64,000 bases of DNA from Bubalus kerabau (GCF_029407905.1 NC_073629.1:50762801-50826800); one strand, 5' to 3'. Shown: positions 43,570 to 56,554, counted from the first letter of the stretch. The notes: generated by a model not told the origin, from the sequence alone. Translations and numbers: made by a program.

Positions 43570-46042
43570 CTGAAAAGAGAATCTAAATCATTATAAAAAA
43601 TACTTTCATGAAATTTTATTTCTAAAATATACCTATTATAAAGAAAGAATATATATCAATTTTAATTTCAAATTAGCCCAACGACTCCTTTTAAGAAAAA
43701 GAAATCTACATATGTATGTACATGTATGTTAATTAAAATAATCATACTGAAGAAAGAGTTCAGATTCCAGTCACTTTATAAAATCATGAAATAGAATAGG
43801 TAAAAATATCACCAGATACAGAAAACTGGTTATTACCAGTATAACATTATATTCAGGTCTTGGCAGAGTTAAAATAAATACAGATGAACCTTCTTACAGC
43901 AACAAGAACGAAATGGAAACATGTAACATTTCTCATCTATACAAAATATTTTATATATAACATATTCCACCACATTCCCAAATCAAATCTATTGCCATGA
44001 CAGTAAGGATATTACAAATGTTAAGACTGAACATATTAAAAGTTTATATAATTGTGTCAATTAAGCAACTTACCTCATAAAGGCAAACTAATGAAAAATA
44101 TTTTAATATTACACAGTCTTTGAGTGATTACATTTATTAAACCATTCATTAGGACCAAAACATACTTGATCATTAAAAAATAAAAAGGTAGAACTATCCA
44201 CTGTGTGAAATGTCAGTCAAAATTATATTCCAATAAGGGATTTATTTTCAATTATCCTTCTGTACAACCATACCTCAGTTCTTGAAATAGAGATATAATC
44301 CAAAGAAAGACAAAATCCTTATTTAGGAAGGATCCTCAATGTCTGAAAATTTTTAATGTTTTTATATTCAAGAAAACTACATCATTTAAGAAAACATTCT
44401 AGTACTTAGATATAACTTGTGATTCAAATGATGTCCTTCTCCTCTTAATCATGTCATTGTTACCTTAGTTATCTCCTAGAGATGACACAACTACATCCAA
44501 TGTTAGCAAGTATTGATTCTGTTTAATATGAGCCCATATTTATGTAAGATTTTACATACTCAAAAATTGATGACAACTATTATTAATTTTTATTTTAAAA
44601 ATGGGGATTTTAAGAACATATAAGTTCAATTTTTAAAGTATTGCTGAAATAAACTCCCACAACAAATGCATCCTTGCTCTTTGAGCCATTTATGCCTATA
44701 ACATAGTTAAACAGCTTTATTTCATCATCTGTGTTTCTCTTACTTTTAAAAAATCAAACTCACCTTTCAGATAATACATGATCAAATATAACATTTAATT
44801 CATAACAGAATTTTATGCAAATGACCTGAACATTACAGATATTCAATAAGCCTGCCTTGAAAAAAAGAGGACATCTTTCCTAAGTGACCTTTGCTTTTTA
44901 ATCTACCAGTCACCAGAAATAAAAATCCATCAATCACAAAAAATCTGATGTAAATAAACAAATGGCAAAATTTCCTACAAAGTGCCTTTAAATTTAGGGG
45001 TCAGTTATAAATATAAGTTGTCAGATTTAATTTAATTTGAGGTACAATAGTTTGAAAACTATTATATTGTGCCAAAGATAAAAATATAATGAAATGAAAA
45101 ATTATATTTCAATATGGTTTTTTTGGCAGTATTGTAATAAATTCACAATTACTTTAGAAGTAAATCTTCCAAATTTCTTTTCACTATCTGTAATGAAACT
45201 GTTCTCAAATTTATTAACAATAGCTAGGCACTTGAATTTCTAATATCCCATTTTGACATTATAACATATTCCTTTATAGAATATGAGAACTAAACTCACT
45301 CTATTTCCTATGGCTGTAAAGAAGACTCTGAGACATTAAAAAACCTCTTCTACTACATGGTAATTCATAAAAGGTCAAACTGCAAGAGTCTGAAAAAGAC
45401 TGGTTTGTTTTCCAAAAATGAGAAACTATGTAAACACCCAATAATTTTTATGTTAGGTCTTCACAATGCAGTTTCATTAATTTGTTTGAAACATATGTAT
45501 AAAGGAATACTACACATGCACACATACACGCACACACACACGATATTTAGGTTATTTGTACTGTTATCCCCATTCAAGTAGTAGACAAAAAGAAAGCACT
45601 GACTAATGAAATGAGTAGGAAATCTTTCTTTCTTACTTTTTGGAAAATCTAATGATTTTTGTGATAAACTACATATCAAACTTACAGGATCTTTCTTTTT
45701 ACAGAGTTAAGAAAAATCATTTTTAATTTTCCTTTTGTAAAAACATAAACTTTTGTTCCACCATGTAACTTTTAAAATGATGTTTAATTTTATTCTCTGT
45801 AACATGAAAAGACTCCACCCAATAACATTTAAGAGCTTAATGAGTTACAGTTAACCACATTATTATTAAATTTCATGACATCAAAAGTACTGGCATGTGC
45901 TGGACTATGGATTATAGAAAGAAAAGACACACAAGGTAACATGTGGGGATGGACCTTACCACTCTGCTTTAAATTAAACAAAACAATGTTTTGTGATATA
46001 TTTAATACTGGCACAGTATACAGATCAGCACATAAGGCTTAC
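43570..46042 (-). other. FNBP1L intron, no feature recognised
   Basis: About 2.5 kb of AT-rich intron with only a short (CA)n at about 45527-45542. No SINE or LINE was recognised. Confidence 0.5.
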
Positions 46043-46057
46043 CATCTTCACCGACCA
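46043..46057 (-). CDS. FNBP1L: FNBP1L 15-nt microexon (WSVKM)
   Basis: On the - strand: acceptor TTGAACTATTCAG, then TGGTCGGTGAAGATG, then donor GTAAGC. It codes five residues, Trp-Ser-Val-Lys-Met, in phase 0. The neighbouring 159-nt exon ends in a full Gly codon and the HR1 exon begins with a full Gly codon, so the microexon fits without a frame change. As I recall, the long human FNBP1L isoform has just these residues (RGWSVKMGPALED). It covers about residues 384-388, between F-BAR and HR1. Found by matching the expected peptide; flanking splice signals are good on both sides. Confidence 0.9.
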
Positions 46058-49000
46058 CTGAATAGTTCAATGGAAAACAGAAAGAAATGGTATATTATTC
46101 ACATGAAACCATAATACAGAAGATGCAATAACTTATACTGTTTTTTTTTTACGATATTAAAATAAATCATGTACACTTCACAATCCAAACAATTATGCCA
46201 GAAAAACAACTGTAACCACATTTTGGGGAAAGTAAATTACTTGCAAAAAAAAAAAAATATACACTGATGATAATGGGCAGATATTTTCTAAGTGCAACTA
46301 AAACTCAAAAGTAAATAGTAATGATTTTATCAGCAATAATGTATTTTCTTCTTTAAAAGAGAACTTTTACATAAGTGGGTTTCACATATACAGCTTATAC
46401 AGCTCTTCATTCTCAAAATCCTAATGCTCAAAAAGTTGAACATAAAGATCTAATATTAGCCATTTTAAAGAAATATTACATGTAGTATTAAAGAATGGAA
46501 TACTCTTCCCAATACATTAAACATCATTATCTGAATTTTTATAATTCAAAATATTGTTTTGAACTTGAATATGTCATGGATAGGTAAGGGTAACATTTCT
46601 ACTTTAGTTTTAAGATGCTATTTTTAATGTACAGACACATTAAAAAAACACACTATTATCAAAATAATGAGCCACCTAGATTCATGTTTCCCATACATAT
46701 TTGCTAACAGATACAATATATGGGTTGAATTTTGCTTTGAAGATATAGCTTCTCTTTTTCAGTTTTCATTCTGAAATCCATACACTCTAAAAGCAACACT
46801 AAAAATATAACTTTGATTTTTAGAAAACTGGTTAAAATTTATTCTTTCTGAAAATCTGACATAGCAGAGTCCTCTCATATTATGAATATATAAATATATA
46901 TATATATGCTTATATATGTATCATCCATATTCTGTGGGTTCCCAGGGTTCTGCAACCGGCATTGCATCTGTCAAATATCCCAACTAAACACACATGTACA
47001 CATGCATACGTGTGTGCGCACACCCACATACTCACACACACTGTGACTCATAATACCCAGGAGAACTTACAAAGTTTATCTTCACATTCATTGCATTTGT
47101 TTAGCAGTTTCTAAAATTTCTATTTTTCCCTGTTTACTACGCCAAGGTGTTTTAGAGAATATGGAGGACATCAGGTAGAATTTCACATAAAAATACAGAT
47201 TTTAATAAATAGCTGAGAAAAATATCTACCCCTTATCGCTGATGAACTGGCCATATATATTAATGGTTACAATGATAAGAAAAGATGACATACGCTATCC
47301 ATTATCTTTCCAAATTAAGCTTAACATTCTTTAGACTGTCAGTAGTTTCAGGGAACAAAAACCACAACTTATTTTGCTATGACAAAATTCCTGTTAAGAT
47401 TAGAGTTTTAAATTTTTATAAGATATTTATGGTCTTCTATAAATATTAAAACAAAATCATATCAATAAGAAACAAAATAGGTAAATTATTTGAATTTCTT
47501 TTATGATAATCTCAAGCAGCTTATTTTTCCAGTTTCTTTATTAATACATTTTAGAGAAAAGAGTAATATAGTTAAAACTGAAATATTAAATGTTTCAGTT
47601 TTTAGCTAACTTAGTTTTACTATTAATTAGACAATAAAATCACAGTTCATTAGATTTGGGGATATAAAAACTCAAGTTCTTCGTAAATATTAGAAACATA
47701 TTTTGTCTTTTTTAAAGCAATTCATGTTCAATAGAGAAATACTATACTGAAAATTTCACATACCTTCTATATCTTAATAAATACATAAGGGAGCTAAAAA
47801 GGAAATCAGTTAGACAATTACAAATTATTATGTGTATTTAACTTTAAGGTAGGAAAATCCTGAGAACAGTATTCTGGATAACAAAAGCTTACAAAAATGA
47901 CTGTATAAGCCTATAAGATCATGAATAATTTAGACAGTAAACATGGACTTGCTAGATGGACTCACTACTGCTAGATAAATATATATATATACTAAGAAAA
48001 AGGAGTACCCAGTAAGCACCAATGAAGTAGTTAGAATAAAAATTATTCATTTCTATATTAAATAGCTTTTGAGTGTGCACTAAATATCTATTTAAGGTTA
48101 GATCTTGATGTCACAGAAGGAAATTATAGACCCTCATCCCTCAGAAAAAGTCTACCAGTACCACCATCAAATTAAAAAACATTGGTCCAATATAACATTT
48201 CTCATGTCCTTAAAGATAATGGAAACTGCAGGTTTTCTTAAGAATGAAAGAAATTATAAATTTTTATAAAAGCCAAAAGCAGATATTTAAGAAAAATGAT
48301 GAAACAAATATAGCTCAAAACAAGATTCTGATTTGAATGGTACAACTCATCAGCTTTAATAAACCATAAGACTTTTTCAGTTTTATGGACTTAAAATGTA
48401 AATTCATGTAAAAACACATAAATGGTTTGTTAAAGCATATCTTCTTCCTTTTCTATATTGAGAAAATTCTTAAGTGGAAATAAAACACAATTTTGAAATA
48501 GTATCAATTAAACTACCAAATATCAATCAAAGCAGAAAGAAACTCAATGCCAAGGTAATGAACTTTATACTTCCTGTTCTATTCTCCATTCTCCAGCTGG
48601 TTTGTCTATCATATTTTCTATCTTGCATACTGCTTTTTTCTTTGGCATGATAACTAATAATAAGTACAACCCTTTTGGCCTACTGGAATTAGCCTCCCTA
48701 CCCCAACAAATGTCCTAGTGTTTAAAGCTGAAGCAATATGTGGAAATATAATAAATAATGACCACACAGACACTTTTAAGTTTGACAGTTATAAAATTCT
48801 ACCTATGAATTTATTCAGTAACAATAAAGATGTCACTTATTTAAGCTTCTTTCTCCAGGGCTCACAGTTCTAACTAACTAAACTTTTTTTTCACAGAATT
48901 GTATGTACTTCATATCCCTAAGACTGTGCAAGGTACTGTAACTGGCCCTGGTAGACTCGATATGCAGGATACCTGAGAGATTCCAAAAATATGGCTCCTA

Positions 49001-49949
49001 GAAATTACAAGCAGTAATTGCAATTTTTGATTACCATTGATTTCTGCAAGAGCATAATATTTAATGAAGTCTAAGTCATCACAAAGAAGAAAGATGGGAA
49101 TTAATTCTACTCTCATAATTCAGGCAACAAAAATCCCAAGTATGACTTCTTAAAGTCTTTTAAACAAGTGAAAAGAGCTTTTAAAACTGATTACAGGCAC
49201 CTGTAGTGCCTATAAGCGTTAACACAGACTCATTCACAGGGACTTTTCAGAATGTCATGAATTAACCTACATTCACACAAGAATTAGGAAAGGTAATGCA
49301 AAGAAGTTCAGGTCATTACAGGAAAAAAAGGAAGTCCCAAAAAGAATGTAATACACTGGGTTCTGTTGCTTTGTTGACACCAATTAGCTTGTCATACTGT
49401 TTTAATAGAAAAGCAAATAATAATATAATATTGCCCTATAAGATATGTATCTTGTTCTACATATGACCAAAAGAGAAACCCAACTAAAGCAATTTAAAGA
49501 TAGAAAGTGCTACTGAAGAGAGAGAAGCATACAGGCTAGACAGAACAGGAAAAAGAAAGGGGAGAAAGGGAGAGAGGAAGGGAGTAGCAGCAGGGAGAGA
49601 GAAAGGAGAAAGGGACTGAAAGTAAGAGTGAGTCCAAGACTGAGTGCAATGCTGTTAACAACTAGACTTCTTATGACACTAACAAACTCCTGAGTTCTCA
49701 TCTGTGGGTTATTACACCTAAGATTTTTATATGTCTAAACAAACGCTCATACAAATCTCCTAAATGTATCTAAATTACAAGCTATGAATATTACAACCAT
49801 GCCCTTCAAATCAGATCTTAAACAACAGAAATTAGTCTAACATAATGAATTAACACTAATTTATCAGTAGTATTTAATAGTTGTTGCTAAGAAACAGTTT
49901 AGTATTTGTTTTTCACTATCCTAAAACTTTTCATTTGCAGAGTATCTTT
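46058..49949 (-). other. FNBP1L intron, AT-rich and repeat-poor
   Basis: About 3.9 kb. Short simple repeats only: (TA)n at about 46890-46907, a (CA)n-like patch at 46990-47041, (TA)n at about 47980-47990 and a purine-rich (GGAGAAAG)-like patch at 49550-49615. No SINE or LINE was recognised, which is unusual next to the crowded BovB region. Confidence 0.55.
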
Positions 49950-50074
49950 GTGTTAAGTCTTTCAGTCCTGTCTGACTCTTTGCAACTCCATGGACTGTAT
50001 CCCACCAGGCTCTTCCATCCATGGGATTTTCCAGGCAAGAATACTGGAGTGGGTTGCCACTTCCTTCTCCAAGG
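49950..50074 (-). mobile_element. BOV-A SINE monomer
   Basis: Reverse-strand family text: GTCTTTCAGTCCTGTCTGAC, CAACTCCATGGACTGTATCC, TGGGATTTTCCAGGCAAGAA, GGGTTGCCACTTCCTTCTCC. ATCTTT on either side may be part of the duplication. Confidence 0.88.
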
Positions 50075-50778
50075 GAATCTTTAGTTATAAGTAAATGATA
50101 AAGGCTAGCTTATGGGGGAAAAAAATGAAAAATTTGGTAAAAAATACCTTTTTCTTTTTAGTTTAAGAAAACAAATTCCATGTATCCATTACTCAATAAA
50201 ATCTAGTATTTTTATAGGCTTTATAACTTATACAATATACTTTGCAATATATTATTTTAATTTGATCTACAATCTTGATTATTTAACATGCCTGTCTTTG
50301 ATTTTTTTAATTTAACTATTGGCAATTGTGTTTTATGTTTCTGAAAGTAGGGCAATTAAAATTAAAATAGAACTTTATTTTTTTTTGCCAACAAAATAAT
50401 ACTTTATAAAATTCACAGAAGTCATTAGTGACAGATTATTACATGAATAATTTCAGTGACAAATTACTGAAAGTCTTAAAAATGTAAATACATTACAAGA
50501 CAATGGTGGACATATGACTTCACATAAACAAAAAAAAAGAAAAATAGCTAATATGATTGTACCCAGCACCCTCTTTATAATACCATTCTTTTATGGTTGA
50601 GCATTTCAAATGTTATAAAGAGGAGTTGTTTTTAACTTGAGGGCAGCTATACTTAATTCTGTGGTGTTTTAAACTATATATTTATAGGAGAGAGCCTTAT
50701 AATGAGGGTGGAGAGTATTAAAAGCCACACTACACACACAATAGGCCGTCATGCATTTTAACCCATTATTAAACTTAC

Positions 50779-50937
50779 CCCTCTTTTGAGACTTCTGAAA
50801 GAAGGAATTCTGGGCTTCCCTGTTTTTATTTCATTCATACAATAATGCACGGGCTCAATGGAGAATGTGAGAAACTGGGACCCATTAGGAGTACTGGATG
50901 TGAATAAACTAGTAGGGGTTAAGGGTGGGGATTGTGG
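50779..50937 (-). CDS. FNBP1L: FNBP1L 159-nt alternative exon (Pro/Ser/Thr-rich insert)
   Basis: The acceptor is CCATATTAG and the donor is GAGGG|GTAAGT, a strong donor. It reads in phase 0 as PQSPPLTPTSLFTSSTPNGS, then FLTFSIEPVHYCMNEIKTG, and ends SFRSLKRG (53 codons). It lies between the F-BAR C-terminus (…GKKPK) and HR1 (GPALED…). The first part is Pro/Ser/Thr-rich with SP and TP pairs, suited to proline-directed phosphorylation. The basic end (RSLKRG) joins the microexon. It covers about residues 331-383 of the long form. The short form skips it cleanly. Confidence 0.93.
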
Positions 50938-52378
50938 CTAATATGGAAATAAAGAAAGGAATCAATAAGCCAAATGTGCATACCTTTTTTTCCTAAATGA
51001 AAATTCTATTTTTGGCAACATACTTTTTACAAAATATATCTCAAATAGTTTTCTGTAAAAATATTATAAGAATCTTAACACAGTTTTGCCAAAACTGTCA
51101 TTTTAAAGTCAAATGTACTTTTAAAAATGTACCATTTCATTTGATCACTTTTTTACAAGCTAACAGACTGAAAATACAGAGTATACAAATTATAAGGTTA
51201 GAGAGAGCAATATGACCTAGATAAAAAAAAAATCTTCTGATTTCTAGATTATTAAAACCACCTAGTTAGTCACACACAACCTATACTTGTCAGAGATTAA
51301 CGGCAGAAGCTATAGTTAACAGTTATCTAAACAGGAAATGTCTATTAAAATAAAGTATTAAAATTTTAACTATTTTCATAAACAAGCAAAAAAAAATTCA
51401 TTACATTTGTGGCTTTCCTCTCTGTTTCTATTTCATCCCTGTTGCACCTCTTTTTTAAAAAAAATTTTCAGTATTCCTTATTTATCTAAGTTTTCCTAGC
51501 TACTCTGATCTGACTTAAAAAAGTCTCACCTCTCAACTTCTCGATGGAACAATGTTATGAAAAGCATAAATAAAGCTTGAGTTAATTACAATTGTGCTTT
51601 TAAAGATTTTTATGGGCATATTATAATTTGAGTTAAATGTTATCTAAATTCATATGTCAAGTGCAGAAAAATGAATTAAAATAATCAACTATACTTTAAC
51701 AAATACAGAATATCAGATTATCTATTCTCCTACGGATATGACATTTTATAGCCATTAAATTGATAAGATTAAATACTCATTTATTCCAATTGCTCACTGG
51801 CTGAGCTAAATTTATCTAAAATAACCAGCACCTCAAAAGATGGGTTTAGACAAGAAGTTAAGAGAGAGACTCTCTTAATAAACTAGATTTTTTAAAACTT
51901 CAAATAATTACACGCATTGAGCCCCTTCCCATTAAATATTCACATGGATGATAAAAATATTCACATGGATGATAAAAATAACTGTTAGTATGATCTGTAA
52001 GACCTAATTTGACATTTATTTTTGCTGTGATCAATCATTCCAACTGAGAACTGCAATTTCAGTGATCTCACAGTCACATCATGATTCCTAAAAAATTTGA
52101 ACTGAAACTACATACAAATGAAATTTCAAAAGTATATAATTTAAAAGATACTAACTTATTTAATATTTTTACTCATTATTAATGATGTTAAATTCAGAAT
52201 TAATTTTTATTGTTAAGGTAGAAAATTCTATGTTTCTAAGTGAAAAGTTAATCGAATCATTCATATAAAAATATTTATTCTCTATTAGTAGTAAACCATT
52301 ATCCATCCAATACCTATATTATTTTAAATGACAGACTAGAACAAAATCATCAGCACAGAAAATTTTAATGACTTTTAC
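50938..52378 (-). other. FNBP1L intron with a 21-bp tandem duplication
   Basis: About 1.4 kb of AT-rich intron. Two exact 21-bp units starting TATTCACATGGATG lie at 51937-51957 and 51958-51978. Otherwise nothing recognised. Confidence 0.55.
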
Positions 52379-52582
52379 CTTTGGCTTCTTTCCAAAGAGC
52401 CACAACTTGCCCTTGGCCTTTCCTACTGTGGTTTTGGCATCCACCTTTCCACTTTCTTGTTTGGATGCACTGATAGTCCCATCAGAAATGGTTCTATAAA
52501 TATGCTGACTGTAATCTTCAAATGGAAAGTCTCCGGGAGGTTCAAATCCAGACTTAAAGGAGTCTACTACCATCTGAGAGTC
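52379..52582 (-). CDS. FNBP1L: FNBP1L coding exon after the F-BAR domain
   Basis: The acceptor is TTACGTGTAG and the donor is CCAAAG|GTAAAA. It reads in phase 0 as DSQMVVDSFKSGFEPPGDFP, then FEDYSQHIYRTISDGTISAS, and ends with a basic KAKGKLWLFGKKPK (68 codons). It covers about residues 263-330. It holds the F-BAR extension that wraps back on the dimer in this family, and the basic tail is likely to touch membrane lipids (inference from charge). Confidence 0.96.
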
Positions 52583-53184
52583 CTACACGTAAGAATAGTA
52601 CCATATTAGCTTTCAAAATCTTAAATATGTGTCAGAAAACAAATAAAAATTTAAAGAAATAATTCTACAATACTTATTAAAGGTTCAAAATTAATAATTA
52701 TTTCCTGTAAATATGAAATAACCCCTAAATATTTTAATTTCTATAAAAAAATTTCACAAATGACCACTTTATTAATTTGTAATAGTCATGGATGTTTTCA
52801 CTCCATAGCTTTAACCCACTGAATTTCATCTTGAGTAGTTAGCTGATATTTAACATCTAACTGACAAAAAAGGATATAGGAAGAGGTTACTCTCAAGCAG
52901 AAATTCCAAGTTTTAAAGGAAAAAGGTTTTCTGTTTTACAGAATAGAGGAAAGGGTGTCTAACTGTAAAAGAGGGTAGGAGACAAGCAGAAAGGCTTCCA
53001 TTTACCCAACAGGAAAAAGGATAAATAAAATGTATTAAAGACATACTTGGAAATATTAACAGAGCAATGAAGATCTGACAAACAGTACAGTGCAAAAAGT
53101 AACTCTGAAATTGTAAAGCTTAGCACCATTCACCCAAAACCGTAAAGCTCACGTAAGTATTACATGCTAGTTTTGGACATACAT
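52583..53184 (-). other. FNBP1L intron, no feature recognised
   Basis: About 0.6 kb of AT-rich intron without a recognised repeat. Confidence 0.45.
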
Positions 53185-53482
53185 ATACCTCTATCTGGGA
53201 GAAGGTGATGGCACCCCACTCCAGTACTCTTGCCTGGAAAATCCCATGGACGGAGGAGCCTGGTGGGCTGCAGTCCGTGGGGTCGCTAGGAGCCGGACAC
53301 GACTGAGCAACTTCCCTTTCCCTTTTCACTTTCATGCATTGGAGAAGGAAATGGCAACCCACTCCAGTGTTCTTGCCTGGAGAATCCCAAGGACGGCGGA
53401 GCCTGGTGGGCTGCCCTCTATGGGGTCGCACAGAGTTGGACACGACTGAAGCGACTTAGCAGCAGCAGCATACCTCTATCTG
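53185..53482 (+). mobile_element. BOV-A2 dimeric SINE with perfect 13-bp target-site duplication
   Basis: The body is 53198-53469: both monomers and a pure (CAG)n end. ATACCTCTATCTG is present exactly at 53185-53197 and 53470-53482. The low divergence between the body and the family and the perfect duplication suggest a recent insertion. It lies antisense to FNBP1L. Confidence 0.95.
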
Positions 53483-54030
53483 AATGTTTTACTGACACTT
53501 TAAACTCATTAGTTTCAAACAGAATTCTTTACCAACTCCTCCCGCACTCCAACCAACCTCTCCTATTTTATTCCTTATTTCTGCTGACAGTACATTTTGC
53601 CTATCACTTATGTCAAAAGTCATCCTTAAGTTATACCTTACTTTTTTTTTTTTTTTTTTGGTCACTAATGCCACCCACACCAATCATTTGCTAAAGGGTA
53701 AGAACAGGTTGAGAGGAGGAGGGACCTAACTATATTTCTAATCTTAGATCCGTCACACCAAGATGTAACTTTGATTTCCCAATTAAAGAACCCCCAAATC
53801 CTTTCTTTCTTATATTTAAGTCAGAATTCTGTTACAGGAAAGATCCTCACTCATACAAAACCAACCTGCTGTGAAGACTAAAATATGTAGTACCTATTTT
53901 GCACTCCCCAAACATTGGTTCTCTTTTCTTTCTCTTCTCTCATATCCTCAGTTTCTGAGTCATTAAATCAATATTTACTGAAAAATAACCAGTACGAGAC
54001 CTTTTCTAGACCTTACTCAAGATCAGAGAT

Positions 54031-54220
54031 CAGATCAGATCAGTTGCTCAGTCATGTCCGACTCTTTGCGACCCCATGAATCGCAGCACGCCAGGCCTCC
54101 CTGTCCATCACCAACTCCTGGAGTTCACTCAGACTCACATCCATCGAGTCGATGATGGCATCCAGCCATCTCATCCTCTGTCGTCCCCTTCTCCTCTTGC
54201 CCCCAATCCCTCCCAGCATT
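54031..54220 (-). mobile_element. BovB 3' end fragment
   Basis: The reverse of the BovB terminus (TTGCTCAGTCATGTCCGACT, ATGAATCGCAGCACGCCAGG, GTCCATCACCAACTCCTGGAG, ATCTCATCCTCTGTCGTCCC). Only about 190 bases are present. A (GATCA)n patch precedes it. Confidence 0.92.
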
Positions 54221-54424
54221 GATAATTAAATTTATTTCTTCAAGAAAAACAGGGCTTCTTTTTTTTTTGACGGAATAGTAACTTCAAATTATCTTTAGAA
54301 ACAGATCAGAAGAATTAAAATATCTTAAGACTTTTTGCCAGAAAGACAATACAAAGAAAGTCAATTTCTTTTAACCCAAATCAGATAAAAGAAATAGGTA
54401 ATGAAAAGAAGAAAGGGAAAAGAG

Positions 54425-54660
54425 AGGGATGGTCTGGGAGTTTGGAGTTAGTAGATGCAAACTATTATATCTAGAATGGATAAACAACAAGGTCCTACTG
54501 TAGACGTAGAGCACAGGGAACTATACTCTATACCCTGTGATAAAGTATAATGGACAAGAATATAAAAAGGAATGTATATATGTACATAACTGTGTCATTT
54601 TGCTGTACCGCAGAGACTGGCACAAAACTGTAAATCAACCATACTCCAATTTTTTTTTTA
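54425..54660 (+). mobile_element. L1 3' UTR fragment
   Basis: Ruminant L1 tail: GGGAGTTTGGAGTTAGTAGA, ACAACAAGGTCCTACTGTAG, TAACTGTGTCATTTTGCTGT, AAATCAACCATACTCCAAT, then a T/A-rich end. Confidence 0.88.
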
Positions 54661-55265
54661 AAAAAAGACTGATAAAAAGAAATGGGTAATGAAATGGATT
54701 CAGGGTCACAGGTTGACATGATGATTCTAAAACAAGGATGTTGGTTGAGGCTCAGTGTGTACACCCTGATGACTGCAGCCTCCAAGAGAAGGGCTTCTTC
54801 AAGGCAGTTACTTCTACTCACAATGCTCTCCTTTCTTTTCTCATGGGCCATTATTCATACACTACTCATGGTTCAGAATGCAACTCAAATGCCAACTCTT
54901 CTGGCAACAAGGAACTCTTCTAACTCTAGATCTGACCATTTCCTTCTTTCAACTTTCCCTAGAATAGTAGTTTAAATAATAATAGTATAATACAGTTTGC
55001 AACATGCAGTTTACAGGTTAGTTATACTCTTGGAATAGAACTGAAAAATTAGTGGGGAAAAGAAAGAGAAGCATTAGAACTCTTTTAAATGATTAGAACT
55101 TTAGTGTTTAAAGTGATCCTTACAGCCTGAAGGAGTCTAATGTATAGCCAGACTTACTTGTATAGAATATAACTAAAATCAATAATCCATCAATTACTTC
55201 CCCCCTCTCCCAATCCATTTCATTAATTTAAATCAAATACATTATTCAAATTATAAAACACTTAC
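54661..55265 (-). other. FNBP1L intron, no feature recognised
   Basis: About 0.6 kb of intron without a recognised feature. Confidence 0.45.
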
Positions 55266-55412
55266 TCTTCTTTCGTCAACTGACTTTGCTGCAAGAATCA
55301 TTCCTTCCAAACACTTTGAAATGATAGGAATAACTTTCCGTTCTGAGTCTGCAAATCCTCTGTAACACTCACTAAGTTTAATAGTCCTTCGTTCATCCAT
55401 TTCTTGCAGTTG
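55266..55412 (-). CDS. FNBP1L: FNBP1L coding exon, F-BAR domain
   Basis: The acceptor is CTAATTATTAG and the donor is AGAAGA|GTAAGT. It reads in phase 0 as QLQEMDERRTIKLSECYRGF, then ADSERKVIPIISKCLEGMIL, and ends AAKSVDERR (49 codons). It covers about residues 214-262, the last long F-BAR helix. F-BAR dimers bind and tubulate phosphatidylserine- and PI(4,5)P2-rich membranes. All exons on this side are whole-codon, phase-0 units. Confidence 0.97.
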
Positions 55413-56554
55413 CTAATAATTAGGAATTTTTTAAAAAAAGAAAATTGACTTTTCTTTTCATTCTGAAGAAACTCCCTTCCAAAAAACAAACAAACAAACA
55501 AAAACCCCACAAAGATATCCCCGAACAGTTACACTGTTGTAAGTACCTTTTAACAAGTGCTACAGAGTGAAAGCACTTAAAACTTGAGGCCTGTGAAATA
55601 GCAAAAGAATAAAAATTCAAGGCTTAGTATATCCTAAAACCAGGTGACACCGGTTTTCAAGCCTTAAAAGGGACTCCCTACAGTTTACCAGCTCCCTGCT
55701 TCATACAACCTCTGCCTTTTATTCTTCAGTAAAGTTTCATTTGAAAACAGAAATTTTGATACTTTTTTTTCTTTTTCAAGCAGCTGGCATACAACATATA
55801 CAAGTGTAAGACTTCTAAACCCTTAAGTTAGTTCAGAACACTTTGCTAAGATCTGGCTGGACTAAGAATCTACAGTCAACCACATACTAACAGGCACCCA
55901 AACCTACTACAGTCTACAGCTCAAAGTGTCAAAAGGTTGGGGACACAAGAGGAAAAACAAGAAGCTGAGAGGTCAAAGTGGTACATGTATGGGATCCCTA
56001 CTCAAAAAATTCACTGGCACCTGCTATTCAGAATTATGCCAGGGCACATGAAGCCAAATAACTTAAAGGCAATTTTTGACACTTCCTATTTGTCAACAAT
56101 GACCTTTCTTCTTTTTAGGAAGCAATTACACTGCTTAAGTCCCCTAACTCCTATAGCTTTCATACTATTTTTTCCTCTTTAATTACTTCCCAAAGCCTGG
56201 GAATTTATTTTGAGACCAGCATTTTCACAGAAGGACTGAATCCAGTATCACAAAGTGGCAAGACTGCTCCATAGCAAAGTCCAAACAAAAAGAGCAAGCC
56301 CCCAAACACAACAAAGCAGTGAATCTACAAATTAAGGTCTCCCCTGAATATGAAGGCTTAGCTATTAAGTTTAGAAAAGCACTACAGAGTGAGGACTGGC
56401 TGACTAGATGCCCTGGGTTAAACGACCAATATCATACTTGCTCTAGTCCACTACCTCTCACTATGCTTCCTTTGCAGTTTCCTTTGTAGTTCTATTAATA
56501 GCTTGGCTGGGGGAGGGGGGGGAATGTGGGGGGTGTATTTGGACTGACACTTTT
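55413..56554 (-). other. FNBP1L intron with (AAAC)n
   Basis: About 1.1 kb. A (CAAA)n run at about 55485-55504 and G-rich GGGGGAGGGG text at 56510-56535 were seen. No other feature. Confidence 0.45.
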
